A stretch of DNA of 6,350 nucleotides from Christiangramia sp. (GCA_024635735.1 JAGXII010000046.1:1-6350); one strand, 5' to 3'. Positions 1 to 5,696 are shown, numbered from the stretch's first letter. The notes: generated by a model not told the origin, from the sequence alone. Program-made: numbers and translations.

Positions 1-26
1 CAGCGTCAGATGTGTATAAGAGACAG
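1..26 (+). other. Nextera sequencing adapter remnant (artefact)
   Basis: Bases 8-26 are AGATGTGTATAAGAGACAG, the 19-bp Tn5 mosaic end used in Nextera libraries. The preceding CAGCGTC matches the rest of the Read 1 adapter, so 26 consecutive bases fit its 3' part in the correct orientation. Genomic sequence begins at 27. The ATG at 10 lies inside the adapter and only by chance opens a frame into the peptidase gene; the residues MCIRD read from it are not biological. The remnant marks a contig edge or an untrimmed read end. Confidence 0.97.
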
Positions 27-27
27 G

Positions 28-999
28 ATAAAGACCGTTTACTGGATGAAAGAATTTGAAAAGATCTTTTTTGAGGTAATGACGCAGTGTGAAACTGTTT
101 ATTTGAATACCAATGAACATTATCGCGCAGCGCATAAAACGCAAACCAGGGACGATCGGTTTATAAAATGGTGTAAAGAAAAATATCCGGCACACCAGGT
201 GGCAAAAGCGAATCCAATCCTTCAAAGGTTGCGTTCGGTGAAGGATCCAGTAGAGTTGGAACTTATGCAAAAAGCATGTGATATTACCGAGAAAGCTTTC
301 CGTAGGACACTTAATTTTGTGAAGCCCGGTGTTTGGGAATATGAAATAGAAGCAGAATATTATCATGAAATGATAAGGAATCGTTCCCGTGGCTTTGCTT
401 ATACGCCAATTATCGCCAGCGGAAAAAATGCCTGTGTTTTACATTATATAGAAAATAACCAGCAGTGTAAAGATGGGGAACTTATCTTATTGGATACGGG
501 AGCTGAATATGCCAATTATTCCAGTGACCTGAGTAGAACCATTCCAGTTTCAGGGAGATATACAGATCGCCAGAAACAGGTTTATAATGCTGTAAATAAG
601 GTTAAAAATGAGGCCACAAAACTTTTAGTTCCCGGGACACTCTGGAAGGAATATCATGTAGAGGTAGGGAAAATGATGACCTCAGAATTGCTTGATCTGG
701 GATTGCTCGATAAAGCTGATGTTAAGAATGAAGATCCGGACTGGCCTGCTTATAAAAAATATTTCATGCATGGAACTTCACATCATATCGGGCTGGATAC
801 TCATGATTATGGGATCCTTACAGAGCCTATGAAGGCCAACCAAGTGTTTACGGTTGAGCCGGGAATTTATATTCCGGACGAAGGTTTTGGAATTCGCCTG
901 GAGGATGATGTGGTAATTCAGGAAAAAGGGGAGCCTTTTAATTTGATGAGAAATATACCTATTGAGGCTGACGAGATTGAGGATATTATGAATTCCTGA
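28..999 (+). CDS. pepP: Xaa-Pro aminopeptidase (M24B family), 5'-truncated
   Basis: This is a metallo-aminopeptidase that removes an N-terminal residue preceding proline, a cytoplasmic role in peptide turnover. The frame is open from the contig edge, so the native start is missing; from family length I infer that about a hundred N-terminal residues are lost. What remains is the end of the N-terminal domain and the whole pita-bread catalytic domain. The five dinuclear metal ligands are present: Asp at 493-495 (LLDTGAEY), Asp at 526-528 (SSDLSRT), His at 781-783 (HGTSHHIG), Glu at 856-858 (TVEPGIY) and Glu at 901-903 (GIRLEDD). The 11-residue spacing of the two Asp matches E. coli PepP. The accessory active-site His are at 769-771 and 802-804 (DTHD). 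The enzyme appears functional apart from the truncation, which is an assembly effect and not a pseudogene. An intrinsic terminator follows. Confidence 0.93.
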   Translation: MKTVYWMKEFEKIFFEVMTQCETVYLNTNEHYRAAHKTQTRDDRFIKWCKEKYPAHQVAKANPILQRLRSVKDPVELELMQKACDITEKAFRRTLNFVKPGVWEYEIEAEYYHEMIRNRSRGFAYTPIIASGKNACVLHYIENNQQCKDGELILLDTGAEYANYSSDLSRTIPVSGRYTDRQKQVYNAVNKVKNEATKLLVPGTLWKEYHVEVGKMMTSELLDLGLLDKADVKNEDPDWPAYKKYFMHGTSHHIGLDTHDYGILTEPMKANQVFTVEPGIYIPDEGFGIRLEDDVVIQEKGEPFNLMRNIPIEADEIEDIMNS

Positions 1000-1037
1000 T
1001 CTTTCGATTCTTAAGCTTTATTTAAACTATATTATTT

Positions 1038-1085
1038 GCCACGAATTCCTGAATTTTTATTCTTGAGTTCGTGGTTTTTTAATTT
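1038..1085 (+). terminator. Intrinsic terminator after pepP
   Basis: CCACGAA (1039-1045) pairs exactly with TTCGTGG (1068-1074). Inside it the stem continues with T-G, T-A and C-G, then a 2x2 internal loop, then four more pairs (1051-1054 with 1059-1062) closed by a TTTT loop. Six T (1075-1080) follow directly. This is a textbook rho-independent terminator on the plus strand. The minus strand lacks a T tract after the hairpin, so it is probably one-directional. Confidence 0.85.
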
Positions 1086-1090
1086 AGACT

Positions 1091-1867
1091 ATGAAGATAA
1101 AATATAAAGGAGCAGACATTTTTTTCACAACTCATGGTAATGGAAAGGGAAATCCATTAGTGCTACTGCATGGTTTTCTGGAGGACTCTGAAATATGGAA
1201 AGGGATTGTAGAGGAACTAAAAAATGAACGGCAGGTAATTTGCATTGATCTACCCGGCCATGGGAAATCTGAAGGATTTTCAGAGGTACATACTATGGCA
1301 GAAATGGCGAATGTTGTTAGGAAGGTTCTTGAAAATATTGAATTTGAGAAAATTAGCATTGCAGGTCACAGCATGGGAGGATATGTAAGTTTGGAATTTT
1401 ACAATAAATTTCCTATAATAGTAAAGAGTCTGGTGCTGATTAATTCAACACCTGTTGATGACAGTGTGGAAAAGCGGGAAAATCGTGATAGATCGGTAAG
1501 CCTGGTGGCGAAAAATAAGATAGCTTATGTAAAGGTGGCGATTTCTAATTTGTTCAGTGAAGGGAGTAAAAAGAAATTTTACGCGGAAATTGAAAATTTA
1601 AAAAATCGTGCCTTACAAATGCAGACTAAAAACATTCAGGCAGCCTTACAAGGTATGAAAATTCGCACAAATCATAAATCGCTTTTAAAAGAGGCATCCA
1701 TACAGAAGATTATAATAGGAGGAAAACAGGATCCAATATTGGAATTCAAAGAGTTAAAAATAATTTCGAAAGAATGTAATACCAGGTTTTTTGCCATGGA
1801 GAATGGACATAATTCTTATATAGAAGATCCTGATAATTTAAGAAAAAATACGCATTTCATCGATTAA
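1091..1867 (+). CDS. Alpha/beta-fold hydrolase
   Basis: This is a 258-residue soluble hydrolase, the usual length for single-domain alpha/beta hydrolases. The motifs are in order: LVLLHGF (23-29, oxyanion-hole HG), DLPGHGKS (53-60), nucleophile elbow GHSMGG (92-97) with Ser94, acid Asp214 in GGKQDP, and base His240 in NGHNSY. The catalytic triad is complete. A variable cap region (about 122-195) is rich in Lys and Arg. No signal peptide is seen. The class includes MenH- and BioH-like esterases, but nothing here fixes the substrate and no pathway partner is adjacent, so I give no gene symbol. The gene starts 10 bases after the T tract of the pepP terminator, leaving little room for its own promoter. 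Four sampled 60-base lines gave about 32% G+C against about 40% for pepP and sufB. The reading of the last helix (DNLRKNTHFID) suggests the stop is at the natural place. Confidence 0.88.
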   Translation: MKIKYKGADIFFTTHGNGKGNPLVLLHGFLEDSEIWKGIVEELKNERQVICIDLPGHGKSEGFSEVHTMAEMANVVRKVLENIEFEKISIAGHSMGGYVSLEFYNKFPIIVKSLVLINSTPVDDSVEKRENRDRSVSLVAKNKIAYVKVAISNLFSEGSKKKFYAEIENLKNRALQMQTKNIQAALQGMKIRTNHKSLLKEASIQKIIIGGKQDPILEFKELKIISKECNTRFFAMENGHNSYIEDPDNLRKNTHFID

Positions 1868-1892
1868 TTAACTCTTTTCATCGATTAATTAA
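1855..1892 (+). repeat. 17-bp direct repeat over the hydrolase stop codon
   Basis: TTTCATCGATTAATTAA occurs at 1855-1871 and again, exactly, at 1876-1892, a 21-bp period. The first copy contains the TAA stop (1865-1867) of the hydrolase. The second copy lies wholly in the spacer. It looks like a small tandem duplication. The self-complementary TTAATTAA in each copy can also pair between copies (see the weak terminator entry). Confidence 0.85.
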
Positions 1893-1897
1893 TTTTT
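1863..1897 (+). terminator. Possible weak AT-only terminator
   Basis: TTAATTAA at 1864-1871 is its own reverse complement, so it can pair with the second TTAATTAA at 1885-1892, extended by A1863-T1893. The loop is 13 bases, and a short T run follows (1893-1897, sharing one T with the stem). A stem with no G-C pair would be weak, and the palindromes are explained equally well by the direct repeat. This is low confidence. Confidence 0.25.
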
Positions 1898-1900
1898 ATA

Positions 1901-1908
1901 TATATTTT
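1901..1908 (+). promoter_or_regulatory. Candidate -7 box for the small Cys/His protein gene
   Basis: TATATTTT matches the Bacteroidota -7 consensus TAnnTTTG at all but the last base, 31 bases before the ATG at 1940. No -33 TTG element is visible at the expected distance, and the surrounding AT run makes chance matches likely. Confidence 0.25.
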
Positions 1909-1939
1909 AGTAATCTAGAAATCAGAAATTTAACCTTAT

Positions 1940-2191
1940 ATGAAAAATGTAAACCCTACTTTGTTTTCATTGGCAAAGGTTTATTGCAACATTTTCGGTC
2001 ATAAATTAAAAGTATCAAAAAACATCACCAATCATGTACATGAATATAAGTGTGCAAAGTGTGGAATGGAAATGACAGATACTGCCGATGGACTTTTGGC
2101 AAGATTAACCCCAAAGTTCAAAGAAACCAACGCTTACATCGCAAAAATTCATGAGCGAAGAAAGCGAAGACTCTACGCAAGGGCCTCCTAG
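1940..2191 (+). CDS. Small Cys/His protein, possibly zinc-binding; function unknown
   Basis: This is an 83-residue protein without signal peptide or membrane segment. Seen directly: CNIFGHK near the N-terminus (Cys16, His21), a CAKCG knuckle (Cys38, Cys41), extra His32 and His34, and a strongly basic tail (HERRKRR, 71-77). Cys16-x4-His21 plus Cys38-x2-Cys41 could make one four-ligand zinc site; this is inference. The pattern of an FGHK turn followed by CxxCG recalls short phage- and Bacteroidota-associated zinc-ribbon-like proteins, but I cannot name the family with certainty. The basic tail would suit nucleic-acid binding. It begins 72 bases after the hydrolase and ends tail-to-tail with thiL, overlapping it by four bases. 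The intact frame and patterned Cys/His favour a real gene. Confidence 0.72.
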   Translation: MKNVNPTLFSLAKVYCNIFGHKLKVSKNITNHVHEYKCAKCGMEMTDTADGLLARLTPKFKETNAYIAKIHERRKRRLYARAS

Positions 2192-3243
2192 TCCTCTTTT
2201 TTATCCATAGAATTCCAGCCGCGGGCTATTAATGGAAGCTTTTGATTGGCGCGGGTTATTAAGTGCATACCCTCCTTCTCTTCCGTGACATGACCAATAA
2301 CCGTTAAATGAGGATTAGCTTTTATCTTGTCGTAGTCATCCTGAGAGATCGTAAAAAGTAATTCGTAATCCTCGCCTCCGCTTAAGGCGATTGTGGTACT
2401 ATCAAGTTCAAATTCCTCACAAACAGATATTACCGCCGGATCCAATGGGATTTTTTCTTCAAATAAATTGACACCTGTTTTAGAACTCTTACACAGATGT
2501 ATGATTTCTGAAGACAAACCGTCGCTTATATCAATCATCGAGGTAGGTTTCACTTCAAGTGCCTTCAGCAAAGGTGGAATATCCTTTCTGGCTTCGGGTT
2601 TAAGCTGTCGCTCTATGAGGTATGTATATTGATCCAGATCTGGCTGAGAATTTGGATTAGCTTTAAAAACTTCTTTTTCTCTTTCCAGAACCTGTAATCC
2701 CATATAAGCCGCACCAAGGTCCCCGGTAAGAACCAGAAGATCATTGGGTTTAGCCCCGCTTCTATAAACTACTTCGTCCTTTTCAGCATAACCAACAGCG
2801 GTAACACTTATTAAAAGGCCCGAGGTAGAAGAGGTGGTGTCGCCCCCAACAACGTCTACATTATAAATTTTTGATGCCAAGTGAATTCCGGCATAAAGCT
2901 CTTCAAGCGCTTCCACCGGGAAGCGGTTTGAAACAGCAATAGAAACGGTAACCTGGCTTGCCGTTCCGTTCATCGCATAAATGTCTGAGAGATTAACCAT
3001 TATGGCCTTATAGCCCAGATGCTTTAAAGGCATATAGGAAAGATCAAAATGAACACCTTCTATCAAAAAGTCGGTACTAATAAGGGTTTCTTTATCTTTA
3101 AAATTCAAAACCGCCGCATCATCACCAATAGCTTTTACAGTGGATTCAAGTTTAGGCCTAAAATTTTTAGTAAGATGATCTATAAGCCCAAATTCCCCTA
3201 ATTCTGAAAGGTTTGTCTTGCTTTCCTGACTATTCTCAAACAT
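2188..3243 (-). CDS. thiL: Thiamine-monophosphate kinase ThiL
   Basis: ThiL phosphorylates thiamine monophosphate to thiamine diphosphate with ATP, the last step of cofactor synthesis, in the cytoplasm. The 351 residues carry the family motifs in order: ELGEFGLID (14-22), Mg/ATP-binding GDDAAV (40-45), STDFLIEGVHF (56-66), NLSDIYAMNG (84-93), VGGDTTSS (132-139), LTGDLG (172-177), MIDISDGL (236-243) and SGGEDYELLF (288-297). This is the full PurM/ThiL-like fold. I chose the ATG at 3241-3243 over the in-frame ATG at 3283-3285: family members begin shortly before ELGEFGLID, and a -7 promoter box lies between the two ATGs, so a transcript from it could not include the upstream one. The gene stands alone here, with no other thi gene visible. 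It diverges from sufA and converges with the small Cys/His protein gene. Confidence 0.95.
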   Translation of the reverse strand: MFENSQESKTNLSELGEFGLIDHLTKNFRPKLESTVKAIGDDAAVLNFKDKETLISTDFLIEGVHFDLSYMPLKHLGYKAIMVNLSDIYAMNGTASQVTVSIAVSNRFPVEALEELYAGIHLASKIYNVDVVGGDTTSSTSGLLISVTAVGYAEKDEVVYRSGAKPNDLLVLTGDLGAAYMGLQVLEREKEVFKANPNSQPDLDQYTYLIERQLKPEARKDIPPLLKALEVKPTSMIDISDGLSSEIIHLCKSSKTGVNLFEEKIPLDPAVISVCEEFELDSTTIALSGGEDYELLFTISQDDYDKIKANPHLTVIGHVTEEKEGMHLITRANQKLPLIARGWNSMDKKED

Positions 3244-3261
3244 ATAACTGAATTTAAAATG

Positions 3262-3269
3262 CAAAAGTA
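3262..3269 (-). promoter_or_regulatory. -7 promoter box of thiL
   Basis: On the minus strand the bases read TACTTTTG, a full match to the Bacteroidota -7 consensus TAnnTTTG. The box ends 18 bases before the chosen thiL start, predicting a leader of roughly 10-15 bases. A clear -33 TTG at the usual distance is not seen; the nearest TTG is too close. Confidence 0.5.
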
Positions 3270-3427
3270 AGCATATAATGTACAATGAAGAATAAACCGA
3301 TAAAAGGTTTCGGCTATGAAGGAATGGAATTTTTATGAATTTTACCCCTCGTTATAAGGATTGATAAACTCTATTCGTCAATTTTTAAAACATATGCTGA
3401 GGCTATGGTAAAACACATGGTTTGTAG

Positions 3428-3435
3428 TATATTTG
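3428..3435 (+). promoter_or_regulatory. -7 promoter box of the suf operon
   Basis: TATATTTG fits the Bacteroidota -7 consensus TAnnTTTG exactly and lies 30 bases before the sufA ATG. It predicts a start near 3440 and a leader of about 25 bases. The spacer 3244-3465 separates the divergent thiL and sufA genes and carries both -7 boxes. I saw only weak short inverted repeats in it (AAACC/GGTTT at 3294-3310, ATTGA/TCAAT at 3360-3382), and no recognisable IscR or Fur site. Confidence 0.5.
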
Positions 3436-3465
3436 TGCCTAATTTAGAATTAATCTTTATAACTT

Positions 3466-3795
3466 ATGATTAAAGTTAGCGAAGAGGCTAAAAAAAAGAT
3501 ATCCGCACTAATGAGCGAAGAAGGATTCACCGCAGGAATAGATTATGTTCGTGTAGGTGTTAAGAGTGGCGGATGCTCCGGTTTGTCTTATGAGTTAAAA
3601 TTCGATAAGTCTCAAACTGAGGGTGATAAGCTTTTTGAAGACAACGATATAAAAATTATTGTCGATAAACGCAGCGTGTTATATCTCGCGGGTACCATCC
3701 TGGAATATTCCGGCGGATTAAACGGTAAGGGATTTTTATTCAATAATCCCAATGCTCAACGCACCTGTGGGTGTGGAGAGAGTTTCTCGTTGTAA
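3466..3795 (+). CDS. sufA: A-type Fe-S cluster carrier (SufA/IscA/ErpA family)
   Basis: A-type carriers receive Fe-S clusters from the SufBCD scaffold and pass them to apo-enzymes in the cytoplasm. The protein is 109 residues, typical for the HesB/IscA domain alone. The three cluster-binding cysteines are present: Cys37 in KSGGCSGLSY, and Cys101 and Cys103 in RTCGCGESF. The 64- and 2-residue spacings equal those of E. coli SufA. The segment GGLNGKGFLFNNPNA (83-97) is also a family hallmark. The symbol is chosen from context, since sufB and sufC follow on the same strand; sequence alone does not separate SufA from IscA or ErpA. It has its own promoter candidate and is the first visible gene of the operon. 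The left inverted repeat of the following cassette begins within two bases of its stop codon. Confidence 0.93.
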   Translation: MIKVSEEAKKKISALMSEEGFTAGIDYVRVGVKSGGCSGLSYELKFDKSQTEGDKLFEDNDIKIIVDKRSVLYLAGTILEYSGGLNGKGFLFNNPNAQRTCGCGESFSL

Positions 3796-3796
3796 G

Positions 3797-3830
3797 TTTA
3801 AAAGTAGAAAGTAAAAAAGTTCATAAAGTG
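3797..3830 (+). repeat. Left arm of inverted repeat around the IVP-type gene
   Basis: This AT-rich arm begins one base after the sufA stop and ends one base before the next ATG. Aligned with the reverse complement of 4190-4224, I count 29 identities in 36 columns with four mismatches and three one-base gaps. It contains four exact AAAGT units at 3801, 3808, 3816 and 3825, steps of 7, 8 and 9 bases. It fills nearly the whole spacer, so it must also serve as the leader of the downstream gene. Confidence 0.8.
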
Positions 3831-3831
3831 A

Positions 3832-4200
3832 ATGTCGAAGTTTAATTCCTTTGAAGAAATTATTGCATGGCAAAAGGCAAGGGAATTGAATTCTGAAATT
3901 TACGAAATAACGAATGACGGACTCTTCAGTAAAGATTATGATTTGAAGAGTCAGATAAGAAGGTCCAGTATTTCAATTTCTTCTAATATAGCTGAAGGCT
4001 TTGAAAGAGAGACAACAAAAGAATTTATTCGTTTTCTATACATAGCTAAAGCTTCAGCTGGAGAGTGTAGATCCCAGTTATATCTAGCTTTGGATTTAAA
4101 ATATATAGAAAACGAAAAATTTGAAAGGTTAAATTTTAAGGTGAGTGAAATTTCAAAATTGATCAGTGGATTAATAAAATACCTTCGCTCAACTTTATAA
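3832..4200 (+). CDS. Four-helix-bundle protein, IVP/S23 family
   Basis: The 122-residue protein matches the family first known from open frames inside intervening sequences of 23S rRNA genes (23S rRNA-intervening sequence protein). Hallmarks seen: an N-terminal helix with AWQKARELNSEIYEI (12-26), the core LKSQIRRSSISISSNIAEGF (38-57), EFIRFLYIAKASAGECRSQL (64-83) and YIENEKFERL (91-100). From known structures the family forms pentameric four-helix bundles; the Avd protein of diversity-generating retroelements is a distant relative. The molecular function is not established. The gene sits between sufA and sufB with 36- and 31-base spacers, and its stop codon lies inside the right inverted-repeat arm. 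My hand count for 3841-4200 gives about 30% G+C against about 40% in sampled lines of sufB, which suggests an inserted cassette. No reverse transcriptase or template/variable repeat is nearby, so a retroelement role is not supported. Confidence 0.88.
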   Translation: MSKFNSFEEIIAWQKARELNSEIYEITNDGLFSKDYDLKSQIRRSSISISSNIAEGFERETTKEFIRFLYIAKASAGECRSQLYLALDLKYIENEKFERLNFKVSEISKLISGLIKYLRSTL

Positions 4201-4224
4201 CTTTTTAACCTTCCAACTTTAAAA
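4190..4224 (+). repeat. Right arm of inverted repeat around the IVP-type gene
   Basis: This arm is the inverted partner of 3797-3830. It holds ACTTT (reverse of AAAGT) exactly at 4192, 4200 and 4216, and a degenerate unit (ACCTT) at 4208, giving a regular 8-base step. It overlaps the last codons and stop (4198-4200) of the IVP-type gene and ends seven bases before the sufB ATG. In RNA the two arms could form a long, mostly A-U stem with the gene in its loop. Confidence 0.8.
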
Positions 4225-4231
4225 ACGAATT

Positions 4232-5677
4232 ATGGCATATACTGAAGACGATTTAAAGAAAGAGCTCGAAAGCAAGGAATACGAATATGGATTTTATACA
4301 GATATAGAATCTGATACGTTTCCTGTGGGCTTGAACGAGGATATCGTGCGGGCAATTTCAAAAAAGAAGAACGAACCGGAGTGGATGACGGAATGGCGAT
4401 TGGAAGCCTACCGTGCCTGGGAGGATATGATTGAGCCTGAATGGGCCAATGTTAAATATCCAAAGCCTGATTTTCAGAATATATCTTATTATTCTGCTCC
4501 GAATAAGAAACCGAAATATGATAGTTTGGATGAGGTAGATCCGGAATTGCTGGACACCTTTAAAAAACTGGGAATATCTCTCGACGAGCAGAAAAAACTT
4601 GCCGGTGTCGCGGTAGACGTGGTGATGGATTCAGTTTCGGTAACTACTACTTTTAAAAAGACCCTGGCAGAAAAAGGGATTATTTTCTGTTCTATTTCAG
4701 AAGCTATTCAGGAACATCCTGAGCTTGTAAAAAAATATTTAGGAACTGTAGTTCCGAAAAAAGATAATTTCTATGCGGCATTAAATTCGGCGGTATTCAG
4801 TGACGGATCATTCTGTTATATCCCGAAAGGAGTTAGATGTCCTATGGAGTTATCAACTTATTTCCGAATTAATCAGGCTGGAACCGGGCAGTTTGAAAGA
4901 ACCCTGGTGGTGGCAGATGAAGATAGTTATGTAAGTTATCTTGAGGGCTGTACTGCACCTTCCCGTGATGAAAATCAGTTGCATGCTGCCGTAGTGGAAC
5001 TTGTGGCCTTAGATGGTTCTGAGATTAAATACAGTACAGTTCAAAACTGGTTTCCTGGAAATAAAGAAGGTAAGGGAGGAGTTTTCAATTTTGTTACTAA
5101 AAGAGGACTTTGTGAGAAAAACGCGAAGATCTCCTGGACACAGGTTGAAACTGGTTCGGCAGTGACATGGAAGTATCCTAGCTGCATACTTAAAGGAGAT
5201 AATTCGGTTGGAGAATTTTATTCCATTGCTGTTACCAATAACTGGCAACAGGCAGATACGGGAACGAAAATGATCCACCTTGGAAAAAACACCAGGAGTA
5301 CAATCATTTCAAAAGGTATTTCGGCCGGTCAATCGCAGAATTCTTATCGCGGACTCGTTCAAATTAATGGAAGGGCAGATAACGCGCGTAATTTTTCACA
5401 ATGTGATTCCCTTTTAATGGGTAATAAATGTGGTGCGCATACTTTCCCCTATATCGAGGTTAAGAACAAATCGGCGAAGGTAGAACACGAGGCGACCACG
5501 AGTAAGATTGGGGAAGACCAGATTTTCTATTGTAACCAGCGAGGTATCGATACCGAAAAAGCAATTGCTTTGATCGTAAATGGTTTTAGTAAAGAGGTTT
5601 TAAATAAGCTTCCTATGGAATTTGCTGTGGAAGCTCAGAAATTACTGGAAATTTCACTGGAAGGATCAGTTGGTTAA
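4232..5677 (+). CDS. sufB: Fe-S cluster assembly scaffold protein SufB
   Basis: SufB is the core scaffold of the SufBC2D complex, on which clusters are built from sulfur delivered by SufS and its partner. The 481 residues are close to the family length (E. coli about 495). Recognisable blocks are EYGFYTDIESDTFPVGLNED near the N-terminus, EWMTEWRLEAYRAW, the SYLEGCTAP block of the beta-helix core, and the C-terminal SLLMGNKCGAHTFPYIEVK and VEHEATTSKIGEDQIFYCNQRG. Cys400 in NKCGAHTF corresponds to the conserved functional cysteine of the family, and His419-Glu420 lie in the conserved HEATTS segment. The start gives the expected flavobacterial N-terminus (AYTEDDLKKELESKEYEYG). The gene appears complete and intact. 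Its leader is the right arm of the inverted repeat; 19 bases separate its stop from the lipoprotein gene. Confidence 0.97.
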   Translation: MAYTEDDLKKELESKEYEYGFYTDIESDTFPVGLNEDIVRAISKKKNEPEWMTEWRLEAYRAWEDMIEPEWANVKYPKPDFQNISYYSAPNKKPKYDSLDEVDPELLDTFKKLGISLDEQKKLAGVAVDVVMDSVSVTTTFKKTLAEKGIIFCSISEAIQEHPELVKKYLGTVVPKKDNFYAALNSAVFSDGSFCYIPKGVRCPMELSTYFRINQAGTGQFERTLVVADEDSYVSYLEGCTAPSRDENQLHAAVVELVALDGSEIKYSTVQNWFPGNKEGKGGVFNFVTKRGLCEKNAKISWTQVETGSAVTWKYPSCILKGDNSVGEFYSIAVTNNWQQADTGTKMIHLGKNTRSTIISKGISAGQSQNSYRGLVQINGRADNARNFSQCDSLLMGNKCGAHTFPYIEVKNKSAKVEHEATTSKIGEDQIFYCNQRGIDTEKAIALIVNGFSKEVLNKLPMEFAVEAQKLLEISLEGSVG

Positions 5678-5696
5678 AACCTCTTGTGAAGTTGTT

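Noticed and set aside
10..27. ATG at 10 as the start of the aminopeptidase
   Set aside because: It lies in adapter sequence; the native gene begins before the contig edge.
1132..1359. Minus-strand open frame of 75 codons
   Set aside because: It is antisense to the hydrolase N-terminal half, whose motifs are clear; the translation shows no recognisable features.
2393..2632. Plus-strand open frame of 79 codons
   Set aside because: It is antisense to the conserved C-terminal half of thiL; no motif or start signal supports it.
3294..3382. Operator-like inverted repeats in the thiL-sufA spacer
   Set aside because: AAACC/GGTTT and ATTGA/TCAAT are only five bases per arm in AT-rich DNA and do not resemble a known IscR or Fur site.
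3832..4200. Avd-like accessory protein of a diversity-generating retroelement
   Set aside because: The fold is related, but no reverse transcriptase, template repeat or variable repeat is in the window, and the sequence fits the IVP/S23 group.
3790..4232. Target-site duplication around the inverted repeats
   Set aside because: No short direct repeat at the outer ends could be told from the AT-rich background, so the insertion mechanism stays open.
5009..5278. Minus-strand open frame of 89 codons
   Set aside because: It lies opposite the conserved core of sufB and is explained as a shadow.
5622..5696. Upstream in-frame start for the lipoprotein
   Set aside because: It would overlap sufB and bury the signal peptide and lipobox inside the protein.
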